Part shown: piece by piece, positions 8,536 to 15,164 of the stretch
How the letters are laid out: each line of letters opens with the position of its first letter
Position numbering within the stretch: the stretch's first letter is position 1
Origin: Glaciecola sp034112105
GTDB taxonomy: Bacteria; Pseudomonadota; Gammaproteobacteria; Enterobacterales; Alteromonadaceae
Direction: 5' to 3'
Length of the DNA stretch: 29,917 nt
Assembly: GCA_034112105.1 (NCBI GenBank)
Contig: JAWUVZ010000033.1
Coordinates: forward strand, 1 to 29,917
Made by a program: the position numbers and the translations under genes
The notes under the pieces: model-generated
Databases searched by the model: none
What the model saw: the letters and a program-made list of their open reading frames with translations, nothing else
What the model was told of the DNA's origin: nothing

Positions 8536-8949
8536 ATGATAAAAAATCGACTTTCTCTTAATTCTGATAGCGTCCTGCGCAAAGCCTTGAATATTCAATT
8601 AGACTGCGCCAAACTTGGCTTCGATTGGCCAGAAGTTGCTCCTGTCTTCGACAAAGTGTTGGAAGAAATTGAAGAAGTTAAAGCAGAGGTATATGCGGAT
8701 AAGCAACAGCAGCAGAAAATAGAAGACGAAATAGGTGATTTGTTATTCGCTGTTGTCAATTTATCTCGTCATTTAGACGTTAATCCTGAAATTGCATTAG
8801 AAAAAGCGAGTGAAAAATTTACAAAACGTTTTATGTTAGTAGAGCAATTTGCCGCCAAGCAGGATGTCGAGTTAACTAGTTTGACCTTAGATGCGCTAGA
8901 GCTACTCTGGCAAAAAGCGAAGGAAATATTAAGTAAGGCGCATGAGTAA
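8536..8949 (+). CDS. mazG: MazG-type nucleoside triphosphate pyrophosphohydrolase, C-terminal half only
   Basis: MazG hydrolyses NTPs to NMPs and pyrophosphate and in E. coli is reported to lower (p)ppGpp levels. E. coli MazG has 263 residues in two tandem MazG domains; this product has 137 and aligns only with the second (LRKALNIQLDCAKLGFDWPEV through LELLWQKAKE). The metal-binding EExxE...ExxD signature is intact (EEIEE near residue 43, then EIGDLLF), and the C-terminal domain is the catalytically active one in the E. coli enzyme. Only 45 bases separate it from the relA stop, with in-frame stops at 8506 and 8518, so the missing N-terminal half is deleted, not frameshifted. No clear ribosome-binding site precedes ATG 8536. 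It may be functional as a single-domain enzyme or be a relic. Confidence 0.85.
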   Translation: MIKNRLSLNSDSVLRKALNIQLDCAKLGFDWPEVAPVFDKVLEEIEEVKAEVYADKQQQQKIEDEIGDLLFAVVNLSRHLDVNPEIALEKASEKFTKRFMLVEQFAAKQDVELTSLTLDALELLWQKAKEILSKAHE

Positions 8950-8970
8950 ACCCAATTATGCGCTTGCTGT

Positions 8971-9011
8971 TTAATTACAATGTCTATCATCGGTATAGAC
9001 TTTGTAATTAA
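8971..9011. terminator. Long AT-rich inverted repeat, possible terminator after mazG
   Basis: Arms of 10 bp (TTAATTACAA at 8971-8980, TTGTAATTAA at 9002-9011) and 6 bp (GTCTAT/ATAGAC at 8982-8987, 8995-9000) separated by one T:T mismatch give a 17-position stem with a 7-base loop. The RNA hairpin would be strong but is AT-rich and not followed by a clean U-tract. It may be a terminator, an mRNA-stabilising end or a protein-binding dyad. Confidence 0.4.
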
Positions 9012-9019
9012 ATTAATTT

Positions 9020-9049
9020 AAATCAAATCAAATCAAATCAAATTAAATT
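9020..9049. repeat. Pentanucleotide tandem repeat (AAATC)4(AAATT)2
   Basis: Four perfect AAATC units run from 9020 to 9039 and are followed by two AAATT units to 9049. This simple sequence repeat lies just downstream of the long inverted repeat, well upstream of the rplM promoter. Slippage could vary its length; nothing shows that it controls expression. Confidence 0.85.
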
Positions 9050-9168
9050 AAGCAAAGCAATCGCATTGACTAAGTGGATGAGGTTGTGCAGGACGCTGGC
9101 GAGCCTTAGAATAAAGCGTCAGATACTACCCGTAGCTACGTCCTTATATAGATAATCCACAAAAACAC

Positions 9169-9196
9169 TTCGCTTTTTCCCCAAAGTCTGTATAAT
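9169..9196 (+). promoter_or_regulatory. rplM-rpsI promoter
   Basis: A perfect TATAAT at 9191-9196 is followed by the GC-rich stretch TCGCGGCC, a discriminator typical of promoters repressed by ppGpp such as those for ribosomal components. The -35 is weak (TTCGCT at 9169-9174, 16-base spacer). The start would be near 9203, giving a leader of about 140 bases before rplM. Growth-rate and stringent control are inferred from the discriminator and the gene class. Confidence 0.5.
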
Positions 9197-9202
9197 TCGC
9201 GG

Positions 9203-9341
9203 CCTGCCCAGTTGCACCCACCTTTGGGAAGGTGGTAGATTAACCAGCTCGAAGGGGCTAACAGGTTGATATAAATGCACTTTAGGCGGTAATTATACTG
9301 TTTAATAGTGAACTTAACTGATAATTTTGGGTGACGAATAA
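9203..9341 (+). promoter_or_regulatory. Structured rplM leader, possible L13 autoregulatory element
   Basis: The presumed 5' leader of rplM includes a perfect 7-bp hairpin (CCACCTT/AAGGTGG, 9218-9235, loop TGGG) followed by a smaller AGC/GCT-closed element near 9250-9265. In E. coli, L13 represses its own operon through the rplM leader. Whether this leader is a homologous structure cannot be decided from one sequence. Confidence 0.35.
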
Positions 9342-9770
9342 ATGAAAACTTTTGTTGCAAAGCCAGAAAGCGTAGAACGCGACTGGTATGTGGTTGACGC
9401 CGCAGACAAAACTTTAGGCCGTTTTGCGGCTGAGATAGCGCTGAGACTGCGCGGTAAGCATAAGCCAGAGTATACTCCTCACGTGGATACTGGTGATTAC
9501 ATTGTTGTAATTAATGCAGAAAAAATTACGGTAACAGGAAATAAAGCGAAGGGTAAAATTTATTACTCTCACTCCGGTTATCCAGGTGGCTTAAAAGAAG
9601 CAACTTTTGAACAGCTAATTCAAAAAAGACCAGAAATGGTCATTGAGAAAGCGGTTAAAGGTATGCTTCCAAAAGGTCCACTAGGTCGTGCTATGTTCCG
9701 CAAAATGAAAGTTTTTGCTGGTCCAGAGCATACGCATGCTGCACAACAGCCACAATCACTGGACATTTAA
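9342..9770 (+). CDS. rplM: 50S ribosomal protein L13
   Basis: L13 binds 23S rRNA early in assembly of the large ribosomal subunit. The 142 residues equal the E. coli length and show the family pattern: MKTFVAKPESVERDWYVVDA at the N-terminus, LGRFAAEIALRLRGKHKPEYTPHVDTGDYIVVINAEKI in stretches, and KGMLPKGPLGRAMFRKMKVFAG near the end. The ribosome-binding site before ATG 9342 is modest (GGGTGACG). rpsI follows after 12 bases, the near-universal rplM-rpsI operon. Confidence 0.98.
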   Translation: MKTFVAKPESVERDWYVVDAADKTLGRFAAEIALRLRGKHKPEYTPHVDTGDYIVVINAEKITVTGNKAKGKIYYSHSGYPGGLKEATFEQLIQKRPEMVIEKAVKGMLPKGPLGRAMFRKMKVFAGPEHTHAAQQPQSLDI

Positions 9771-9782
9771 GGAGCGAGCAAA

Positions 9783-10175
9783 ATGGCAGATACTCAATAT
9801 TACGGCACTGGCCGTCGCAAAAGCTCAACAGCTCGCGTTTTTCTTCGTCCGGGCACTGGTAACATTATTGTAAACCAGAAGCCAGTTAATGTTTTCTTTG
9901 GTCGCGAAACTGCAGTTATGATAGTTAAGCAACCATTAGAACTTGTTGAAATGACTGAAAAATTCGATCTTTACGTTACCGTTTCTGGCGGTGGTATCAG
10001 CGGACAAGCTGGTGCAATACGTCACGGTATTACTCGTGCTCTTATGGAGTTCGATGAAACGTTGCGTCCTGCGCTACGTAAAGCCGGATTCGTAACACGT
10101 GATGCTCGTAAAGTTGAACGTAAGAAAGTGGGTCTACACAAAGCGCGTAAGCGTCCACAATTCTCGAAACGTTAA
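9783..10175 (+). CDS. rpsI: 30S ribosomal protein S9
   Basis: S9 is a small-subunit protein whose basic C-terminal tail reaches the P-site tRNA. The 130-residue product (the E. coli length) shows QYYGTGRRKSSTARVFLRPG, the VSGGGISGQAGAIRHGITRAL core and the invariant C-terminal tail KKVGLHKARKRPQFSKR, ending in the conserved Lys-Arg. ATG 9783 follows GGAGCGAG at about 9771-9778. It is cotranscribed with rplM, and a strong terminator follows 20 bases after the stop. Confidence 0.98.
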   Translation: MADTQYYGTGRRKSSTARVFLRPGTGNIIVNQKPVNVFFGRETAVMIVKQPLELVEMTEKFDLYVTVSGGGISGQAGAIRHGITRALMEFDETLRPALRKAGFVTRDARKVERKKVGLHKARKRPQFSKR

Positions 10176-10195
10176 TCTTTTTCGATATGTTGTTC

Positions 10196-10224
10196 AAAAA
10201 CCCAGCTTCGGCTGGGTTTTTTAT
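10196..10224 (+). terminator. Rho-independent terminator of rplM-rpsI
   Basis: A 6-bp GC-rich stem CCCAGC/GCTGGG (10201-10206, 10211-10216) closes a stable TTCG tetraloop, preceded by five A and followed by six T. It ends the ribosomal-protein operon. Confidence 0.95.
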
Positions 10225-10360
10225 TTGTAGCGAAAAATTAATATCATACTAAGAATTTTAGTCCACATGTATACAAATACAGCTGTTGTAGACAAAACTT
10301 GGCTTATGACACCAAAAACAATCAAAAATTATGACTAAATCCTTGTGTTTACTAAGGGTT

Positions 10361-10389
10361 TTCTTTTAAAATACACGGCTAAGTATAAT
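10361..10389 (+). promoter_or_regulatory. Candidate promoter for petABC
   Basis: A perfect TATAAT lies at 10384-10389 in the AT-rich 270-base gap between the rpsI terminator and petA. The -35 region (TTCTTT at 10361-10366, 17-base spacer) is poor, so this is suggested mainly by the -10 and its position about 110 bases before petA. Confidence 0.35.
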
Positions 10390-10497
10390 CGTCTATTTAA
10401 GATTATAAATATCAGTTTGATCTAGGTCGCGAGTAAACCATTATTAAACGTGAAGCTATTATTTGAAACCCGTCTTTCCAACCCCGGAGAAAAGTTG

Positions 10498-11130
10498 ATG
10501 AGCGATGTATCAGTGGATACCAATGAATCAGCAACAAATAACGAACAGCCTAAAAGTAGCAATCGTCGCAAGTTTTTAACTGTTGGTACATGTGTTGTTG
10601 GTGCGATTGGTGCTGTAGGTGCTGCAGTCCCTTTTGTTGCCTCTTGGCAGCCAAGTGCAAGAGCCAAAGCGGCCGGTGCTGATGTACAAGTAGATATTAG
10701 TGCTATCCAACCAGGCCAAATGATTCGCGTTAAATGGCGAAGCAAGCCAGTATGGATAGTGCGCAGAACGCCAGAGTTATTGAAAAGTTTGAGCGCTATT
10801 GATGATCAACTTCGAGACCCGAACTCAGAACAGGAACAACAACCTGCCTTCGCTAAAAATGAATACCGTTCATTAAAAGCCGAATATTTAATATTAGTAG
10901 GCATTTGTACTCACTTAGGCTGTTCACCACAGCATTTAGCTGATGGTACGTTTGAAGAATATGCTGAAGGCGTTGCAGAAGGTTTCTTCTGCCCTTGCCA
11001 TGGTTCTAAATTTGATATGGCTGGCCGTGTTTTTCAAGGCGTTCCTGCACCACTAAATTTAGTTGTGCCGCCCTATCAATATGTTGATGATAATACAATT
11101 ATTATCGGCTCAGAAGCGGAGATTGTGTAA
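10498..11130 (+). CDS. petA: Ubiquinol-cytochrome c reductase Rieske iron-sulfur subunit
   Basis: This subunit takes the first electron from ubiquinol in the cytochrome bc1 complex and passes it to cytochrome c1. The 210-residue product has a twin-arginine signal/anchor (SNRRKFLTVG, Arg23-Arg24, then a hydrophobic segment to about residue 50), as expected for a cofactor protein folded before export. The 2Fe-2S ligands are in CTHLGC (137-142) and CPCHGSKFD (165-173), which also carry the disulfide cysteines C142 and C167. The frame is open to GTG 10450, but ATG 10498 has GGAGA eight to twelve bases upstream and gives the usual gammaproteobacterial N-terminus, so I chose it. Its stop overlaps the petB start by one base (TAATG). 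Confidence 0.95.
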   Translation: MSDVSVDTNESATNNEQPKSSNRRKFLTVGTCVVGAIGAVGAAVPFVASWQPSARAKAAGADVQVDISAIQPGQMIRVKWRSKPVWIVRRTPELLKSLSAIDDQLRDPNSEQEQQPAFAKNEYRSLKAEYLILVGICTHLGCSPQHLADGTFEEYAEGVAEGFFCPCHGSKFDMAGRVFQGVPAPLNLVVPPYQYVDDNTIIIGSEAEIV

Positions 11131-12395
11131 TGAATGCATTTATGAGCTGGATTGAGCAACGTATTCCAGTGATGCGCGTAGCAAATATGCACGCAATTCA
11201 ATATCCAGCACCAAAAAATATGAACTTTTGGTACATATTCGGCTTCTTGGCGACTATTGTACTGGTAAATCAAATCTTAACCGGTATTTGGTTGACGATG
11301 AGTTACGAACCGTCATCAGAGCGCGCTTTCGCGTCCGTAGAATACATTATGCGTGAAGTCAACTACGGTTGGTTGATTCGCTATATGCACAGCACAGGTG
11401 CCTCAGCATTCTTTATCGTTGTATATATGCATATGTTTAGAGGAATGATGTACGGCTCTTACCAAAAACCTCGCGAGTTATTGTGGGTGTTTGGTATGCT
11501 GATTTATTTAGCGCTTATGGCTGAAGCTTTCATGGGCTATGTATTACCTTGGGGGCAAATGTCATATTGGGGTGCACAGGTTATTGTATCGCTATTCAGC
11601 GCGATACCCGTCATTGGACCTGATTTAGTTGAATGGATCCAAGGTGACTATGTTATCTCTGGTGCTACGCTCAATAGATTCTTTGCATTGCATGTAATTG
11701 CATTGCCGTTGGTTATCGTTATCTTAGTATTCTTACACATCATTGCATTGCATGAAGTAGGTTCGAATAACCCAGATGGCACAAACATCAAACATAAAAA
11801 AGGGTCATTGGCTGAAGAAGATAAAACAGTCTATAAGATCCATGAATATTACACAGATAAGTACGATATAATTGATGACGTTGTGCCGTTTTTTCCACAC
11901 ATCGTGCTGAAAGACTTAGTGGCGTTTAGCGTATTCTTATTCGGCTTCTGTTATATCATGTTCTTTATGCCTGAGATGGGCGGCTACTTCTTAGAGCACC
12001 CGAATTTTGAAATTGCAAACCCATATAAAACGCCTGAACACATATTCCCGGTATGGTATTTCACTCCGTTTTATGCAATTTTGAAGGCAGTTCCAGATAA
12101 ATTGTTTGGCGTATTAACGATGTGCGGTGCGATAGCAGTTCTTTTCGCAATGCCTTGGGTTGACCGCGGTAAAGTAAGATCCTGGCGCTATAGATGTGGT
12201 TTGCATAAAGTTAATCTTCTGATATTTGCTGCTGTTTTTATCTTCTTGGGTTACCTTGGTGGAACGCCACAAGAAAATTGGAAAATTATCGCTTCTCAAA
12301 TAGCAACTATTATGTATTTTGGTTTCTTTGTTTTACTTTGGATTTACTCGGGTAAAGAGAAAACCAAGCCAGTACCTGAGAGGATCACACTATGA
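11130..12395 (+). CDS. petB: Ubiquinol-cytochrome c reductase cytochrome b subunit
   Basis: Cytochrome b is the membrane core of the bc1 complex and carries hemes bL and bH between the quinol-oxidising and quinone-reducing sites. The 421-residue product has the expected transmembrane segments and four heme-ligand histidines: H87 and H101 (YMHSTGASAFFIVVYMHMFR) and H188 and H203 (FALHVIALP ... FLHIIALHEVG). It has GYVLPWGQMSYWGAQV at the Qo site and a PVWY version of the PEWY motif (PVWYFTPFYAILKAVPDK), as in related marine gammaproteobacteria. It starts inside the petA stop (TAATG) and ends inside the petC start (ATGA), so the three are tightly coupled. Confidence 0.97.
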   Translation: MNAFMSWIEQRIPVMRVANMHAIQYPAPKNMNFWYIFGFLATIVLVNQILTGIWLTMSYEPSSERAFASVEYIMREVNYGWLIRYMHSTGASAFFIVVYMHMFRGMMYGSYQKPRELLWVFGMLIYLALMAEAFMGYVLPWGQMSYWGAQVIVSLFSAIPVIGPDLVEWIQGDYVISGATLNRFFALHVIALPLVIVILVFLHIIALHEVGSNNPDGTNIKHKKGSLAEEDKTVYKIHEYYTDKYDIIDDVVPFFPHIVLKDLVAFSVFLFGFCYIMFFMPEMGGYFLEHPNFEIANPYKTPEHIFPVWYFTPFYAILKAVPDKLFGVLTMCGAIAVLFAMPWVDRGKVRSWRYRCGLHKVNLLIFAAVFIFLGYLGGTPQENWKIIASQIATIMYFGFFVLLWIYSGKEKTKPVPERITL

Positions 12396-13126
12396 AAAAA
12401 TGGTTAGCGATTTTATTGTTAGTGCCTAGTTTCGCATTCGCAGCCGGAACTGCGTATCCTAACGATCATGCTGATATAGATTTGACAGACCAGTCGTCTT
12501 TGCAGCGTGGTGCGCAAACCTTTATGAATTATTGTTTAGGTTGTCACCAAATGCAGTACCAACGTTACCAGCGCACTTTCCAAGATATTGGAGTGCCTGA
12601 TGAATTAGGTGATAAATATTTGCGTTTTACCGGAGAGAAGGTAAGCGACTATATAACATCTACCATGCCAGCAGAAGCATCAGCAAAATGGTTTGGAGCA
12701 CCGCCGCCTGACTTAACGTTAGTTGCGCGTTCACGCGGGGTCGATTGGATATACACTTATCTTCGCACATTTTATGTAGACGAGAGTAAAACATTTGGTG
12801 TTAATAACCTCGCGTTCCCGAACGCAGGTATGCCGCACGTTTTACAAGGTTTGCAAGGTACACCAAGATTAGCAACTGAAATGAAGATGGTCGACGGTGA
12901 GATGAAGGAATTGAGTGTGGGTTTGCGCACCGATGGTGATGGTAAACTCACAACTGAAGAATATGACCAAACTATTTTAGATTTGGTTAACTTCCTAGCG
13001 TACACTGGCGAGCCATCAAGATTGCAATCAGAAAACATTGGTAAAGGTGTGTTGATTTTCATCCTCATCTTCTTTGTTTTTGCATACTTACTTAAGAAAG
13101 ATTATTGGAAAGACGTTAAAAAATAA
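12392..13126 (+). CDS. petC: Ubiquinol-cytochrome c reductase cytochrome c1 subunit
   Basis: Cytochrome c1 accepts the electron from the Rieske subunit and reduces soluble or membrane cytochrome c in the periplasm. The 244-residue product starts with a Sec signal peptide (MKKWLAILLLVPSFAFA), has the c-type heme motif CLGCH (C48, C51, H52), the family segment PPDLTLVARSRGVDWIYTYL, and a likely axial Met147 in GMPHVLQGLQG. A single C-terminal membrane anchor (VLIFILIFFVFAYLL) ends in a basic cytoplasmic tail. Its ATG overlaps the petB stop by four bases. A strong terminator follows, closing the operon. Confidence 0.96.
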   Translation: MKKWLAILLLVPSFAFAAGTAYPNDHADIDLTDQSSLQRGAQTFMNYCLGCHQMQYQRYQRTFQDIGVPDELGDKYLRFTGEKVSDYITSTMPAEASAKWFGAPPPDLTLVARSRGVDWIYTYLRTFYVDESKTFGVNNLAFPNAGMPHVLQGLQGTPRLATEMKMVDGEMKELSVGLRTDGDGKLTTEEYDQTILDLVNFLAYTGEPSRLQSENIGKGVLIFILIFFVFAYLLKKDYWKDVKK

Positions 13127-13149
13127 CGACTTACCTCTAGTGATAAAAT

Positions 13150-13181
13150 AAAAGGGGCAGTGTGCCCCTTTTAGGTTTTTT
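13150..13181 (+). terminator. Rho-independent terminator of petABC
   Basis: A perfect 10-bp stem AAAAGGGGCA/TGCCCCTTTT (13150-13159, 13163-13172) with a GTG loop is followed by AGG and a run of T. It separates petC from sspA. Confidence 0.9.
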
Positions 13182-13233
13182 AACTGTTTATTTTTTTGCA
13201 ATTCTCTCTTAGAGAGATAATTCGGAGGTTTTA

Positions 13234-13866
13234 ATGGCTGTAGCCGCAAACAAACGTTCAATAATGACGTTGTTTTCTGACAATATTGATATTTATAGTC
13301 ACCAAGTACGCATAGTATTGGCGGAAAAAGGTGTAGGCGTAGAAATTAGCTATCTTGACCCGACTCAACTCAGTGAAGATTTATTGGAGTTGAACCCATA
13401 CGGAACGGTTCCAACGCTAGTTGATAGAGAGTTAGTGCTGTATAAATCTCATATTATCATGGAGTATTTAGACGAGCGCTTCCCGCATCCACCATTAATG
13501 CCTGTCTACCCGGTGTCGCGTGGTGAAAGCCGTTTGATGATGCATCGTATTGAGCATGATTGGTATGCGCTAGCAGCTAAGATTTTCCGCAATGAGCCAG
13601 GTGCAGATGAAGCACGCACAGAGTTGCGCGAATCGTTGCTAGCCTTAGGTCCAATTTTTGCAGAAAAAGCTTATTTTATGAGTGATGAATTTAGCTTGGT
13701 TGACTGCTATCTAGCGCCGCTTTTATGGCGTTTACCCGCATTGAATATCACGCTAAGTGGTGCCGGCAGTAAAGACGTTGTTGCCTATATGAATCGTATA
13801 TTTGAGCGTGGTTCTTTCAAAGCATCTTTGACTGACCAAGAACGTGAAATTCATAATCCTTTATAA
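13234..13866 (+). CDS. sspA: Stringent starvation protein A, RNA polymerase-associated
   Basis: SspA binds RNA polymerase and alters promoter choice during stationary phase and acid stress. It has a glutathione S-transferase fold but no such activity in characterised members. The 210-residue product (E. coli 212) shows the thioredoxin-like N-terminal half (MTLFSDNIDIYSHQVRIVLAEKG) with the GST-like NPYGTVPTLVDRELVLYKSHIIMEYL, and the diagnostic SspA segment FPHPPLMPVYPVSRGESRLMMHRIEHDWY. ATG 13234 is preceded by GGAGG at 13224-13228. sspB follows after 90 bases that contain a hairpin. The petABC-sspAB order is common in this class. Confidence 0.96.
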   Translation: MAVAANKRSIMTLFSDNIDIYSHQVRIVLAEKGVGVEISYLDPTQLSEDLLELNPYGTVPTLVDRELVLYKSHIIMEYLDERFPHPPLMPVYPVSRGESRLMMHRIEHDWYALAAKIFRNEPGADEARTELRESLLALGPIFAEKAYFMSDEFSLVDCYLAPLLWRLPALNITLSGAGSKDVVAYMNRIFERGSFKASLTDQEREIHNPL

Positions 13867-13876
13867 GTAAGTTATT

Positions 13877-13906
13877 AAATACGACCTATTTTACTGGGTC
13901 GTATTT
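13877..13906 (+). other. Intercistronic hairpin between sspA and sspB
   Basis: A perfect 10-bp stem (AAATACGACC at 13877-13886, GGTCGTATTT at 13897-13906) with a 10-base loop lies 11 bases after the sspA stop. No U-tract follows, so it is more likely an mRNA-stabilising or partially terminating element that sets the sspA:sspB ratio than a full terminator. Confidence 0.55.
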
Positions 13907-13956
13907 AAACCATCCTTTGTACATCCTTTTCGTTTGACAACAACTTGAGAGCACTA

Positions 13957-14502
13957 ATGGACAATATGACCAGCAACCAACCGTATTTGCTTCGCGCTTT
14001 TAGCGACTGGATCATTGATAACGGTTTGACGCCTTACATTGTGGTCGACGCTGATTTACCTGGTGTAGAAGTACCTAGGCAGTTTGTGAAAGATGGCCAA
14101 ATTGTTCTGAATATATCACCAAGCGCTTGCGTAAATTTGAATGTAGGACTGGAGGGAGTTGCGTTTCAAGCTCGATTTTCTGGTCAGCCTATGCAAGTAT
14201 TTGTTCCGAGTATTGCGGTTAGTGCCATATATGCGCGTGAGAATGGCGCTGGGACTGTATTTACCCATACACCAGAAGATATAACTGAATATGAAAAGAG
14301 CACGTTGGAGTCATCGAGCACGCCTTCTATAGAGCCTGTTAAGAAACTTGAAAGTGTTAAACCGACTGAAAAGAGCTCTGCAAAACAGCCAGAGACAAGC
14401 AAGTTAACATTAACCCCGGAAAGTAAAATGAGTAGTACTGAAAAAACGCCCAAAGCCAGTAATGGAAAATCTAAACCACCTAGCTTGAAAGTGATTAAAT
14501 AA
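13957..14502 (+). CDS. sspB: ClpXP protease specificity-enhancing factor SspB
   Basis: SspB binds ssrA-tagged proteins released from stalled ribosomes and delivers them to ClpXP. The product has the substrate-binding domain (PYLLRAFSDWIIDNGLTPYIVVDA, GQIVLNISPSACVNL, AIYARENGAGTVF) in about the first 105 residues. A long Ser/Thr/Glu/Lys-rich flexible linker follows, ending in a short hydrophobic tail PPSLKVIK that matches the ClpX-docking tail of E. coli SspB (RPALRVVK). The frame opens at TTG 13945; I prefer ATG 13957 (181 residues, GAGAG just upstream), with ATG 13966 also possible. The linker differs in composition from E. coli, as usual for this family. Confidence 0.93.
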   Translation: MDNMTSNQPYLLRAFSDWIIDNGLTPYIVVDADLPGVEVPRQFVKDGQIVLNISPSACVNLNVGLEGVAFQARFSGQPMQVFVPSIAVSAIYARENGAGTVFTHTPEDITEYEKSTLESSSTPSIEPVKKLESVKPTEKSSAKQPETSKLTLTPESKMSSTEKTPKASNGKSKPPSLKVIK

Positions 14503-14567
14503 CCTTCTATAAACAGCATATTTAGGCTGCGTGTAAAATCAAACGTGTCTCTATCAAGTGATACCGA

Positions 14568-15152
14568 TTAAGGAATGAGTTCCATTACTCTTATTACCTT
14601 GGAAACGCCGTCAACATTTCGAGCTGCATCAACCGCTGCTGCAGCCTCTTCCTTCCTAAGCAAACCCATAATAAATACTTCACTATCTTCAACCACAAGA
14701 ACTAGCTTAAACAGTGGGATTTGTTCATTGCCAAGCATTATGGTTTTAATTTTTGACGCCAGCCACACATCATTCATTGTTGAGGTCGCAGGAATAGGAC
14801 TTCCAAGTCTGACTTGGTTGTGTACTTTCATCACGTTCTGAACAGCAGTCGCGGCCTTTTCCACCTCAATAATCATTCTTTGCGTCGGCGCTTGACCGGT
14901 CAAAAGAACTTGACCATTGTAAACATCAACGGTCACTGCCGCATCGTCTTTGATTAATGGAATATCATTTATTGCACTTCTGACTCTGCTTTGCGTGGTT
15001 TTGTCGTCTATTTGTGTACCAACCGTGCGTCTGTCTGTTGCTGATGCGGTTGCAGCAGCACCTACAGTGCCAACCGTTACTAGTGCACACCCTGTCTGCA
15101 TAAACGCAACAAAAATAATTAATATCGTAGCGCTCTTTCTACTGCTAAACAT
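14568..15152 (-). CDS. dolP: Outer-membrane lipoprotein DolP (division and outer-membrane stress-associated, YraP)
   Basis: DolP is a two-BON-domain outer-membrane lipoprotein that in E. coli supports membrane integrity and regulation of cell-wall amidases at division. The 194-residue product has a lipoprotein signal ending MQTGC (lipidated Cys22), the conserved TDRRTVGTQIDD segment, and two BON repeats (about 50-115 and 125-194), with VYNGQVLLTGQAP and VEDSEVFIMGLLRKEEA at equivalent positions. The lipobox has Gln at -3 and Thr at -2, off the usual Leu-Ala/Ser-Gly-Cys pattern. It is the last gene of the minus-strand lpoA-yraN-diaA-dolP cluster, 12 bases after diaA, and converges on sspB. Confidence 0.92.
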   Translation of the reverse strand: MFSSRKSATILIIFVAFMQTGCALVTVGTVGAAATASATDRRTVGTQIDDKTTQSRVRSAINDIPLIKDDAAVTVDVYNGQVLLTGQAPTQRMIIEVEKAATAVQNVMKVHNQVRLGSPIPATSTMNDVWLASKIKTIMLGNEQIPLFKLVLVVEDSEVFIMGLLRKEEAAAAVDAARNVDGVSKVIRVMELIP

Positions 15153-15164
15153 AAAACCTACTCT

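Larger units (their letters stand above)
8950..9190. other. Non-coding gap between mazG and the rplM promoter
   Basis: No gene is visible. The stretch holds the long inverted repeat at 8971-9011, the pentanucleotide repeat at 9020-9049, and a 6-bp inverted repeat GACGCT/AGCGTC at 9092-9097 and 9115-9120. In other gammaproteobacteria pyrG and eno often follow mazG; they are absent here, so this gap probably marks a rearrangement boundary. Confidence 0.6.

Noticed and set aside
9020..9049. CRISPR-like repeat
   Set aside because: The units are 5 bases with no spacers; it is a simple tandem repeat.
10422..10745. 107-codon frame on the minus strand across petA
   Set aside because: It is antisense to the well-conserved Rieske gene, has no family resemblance, and is a by-product of that gene's codon pattern.
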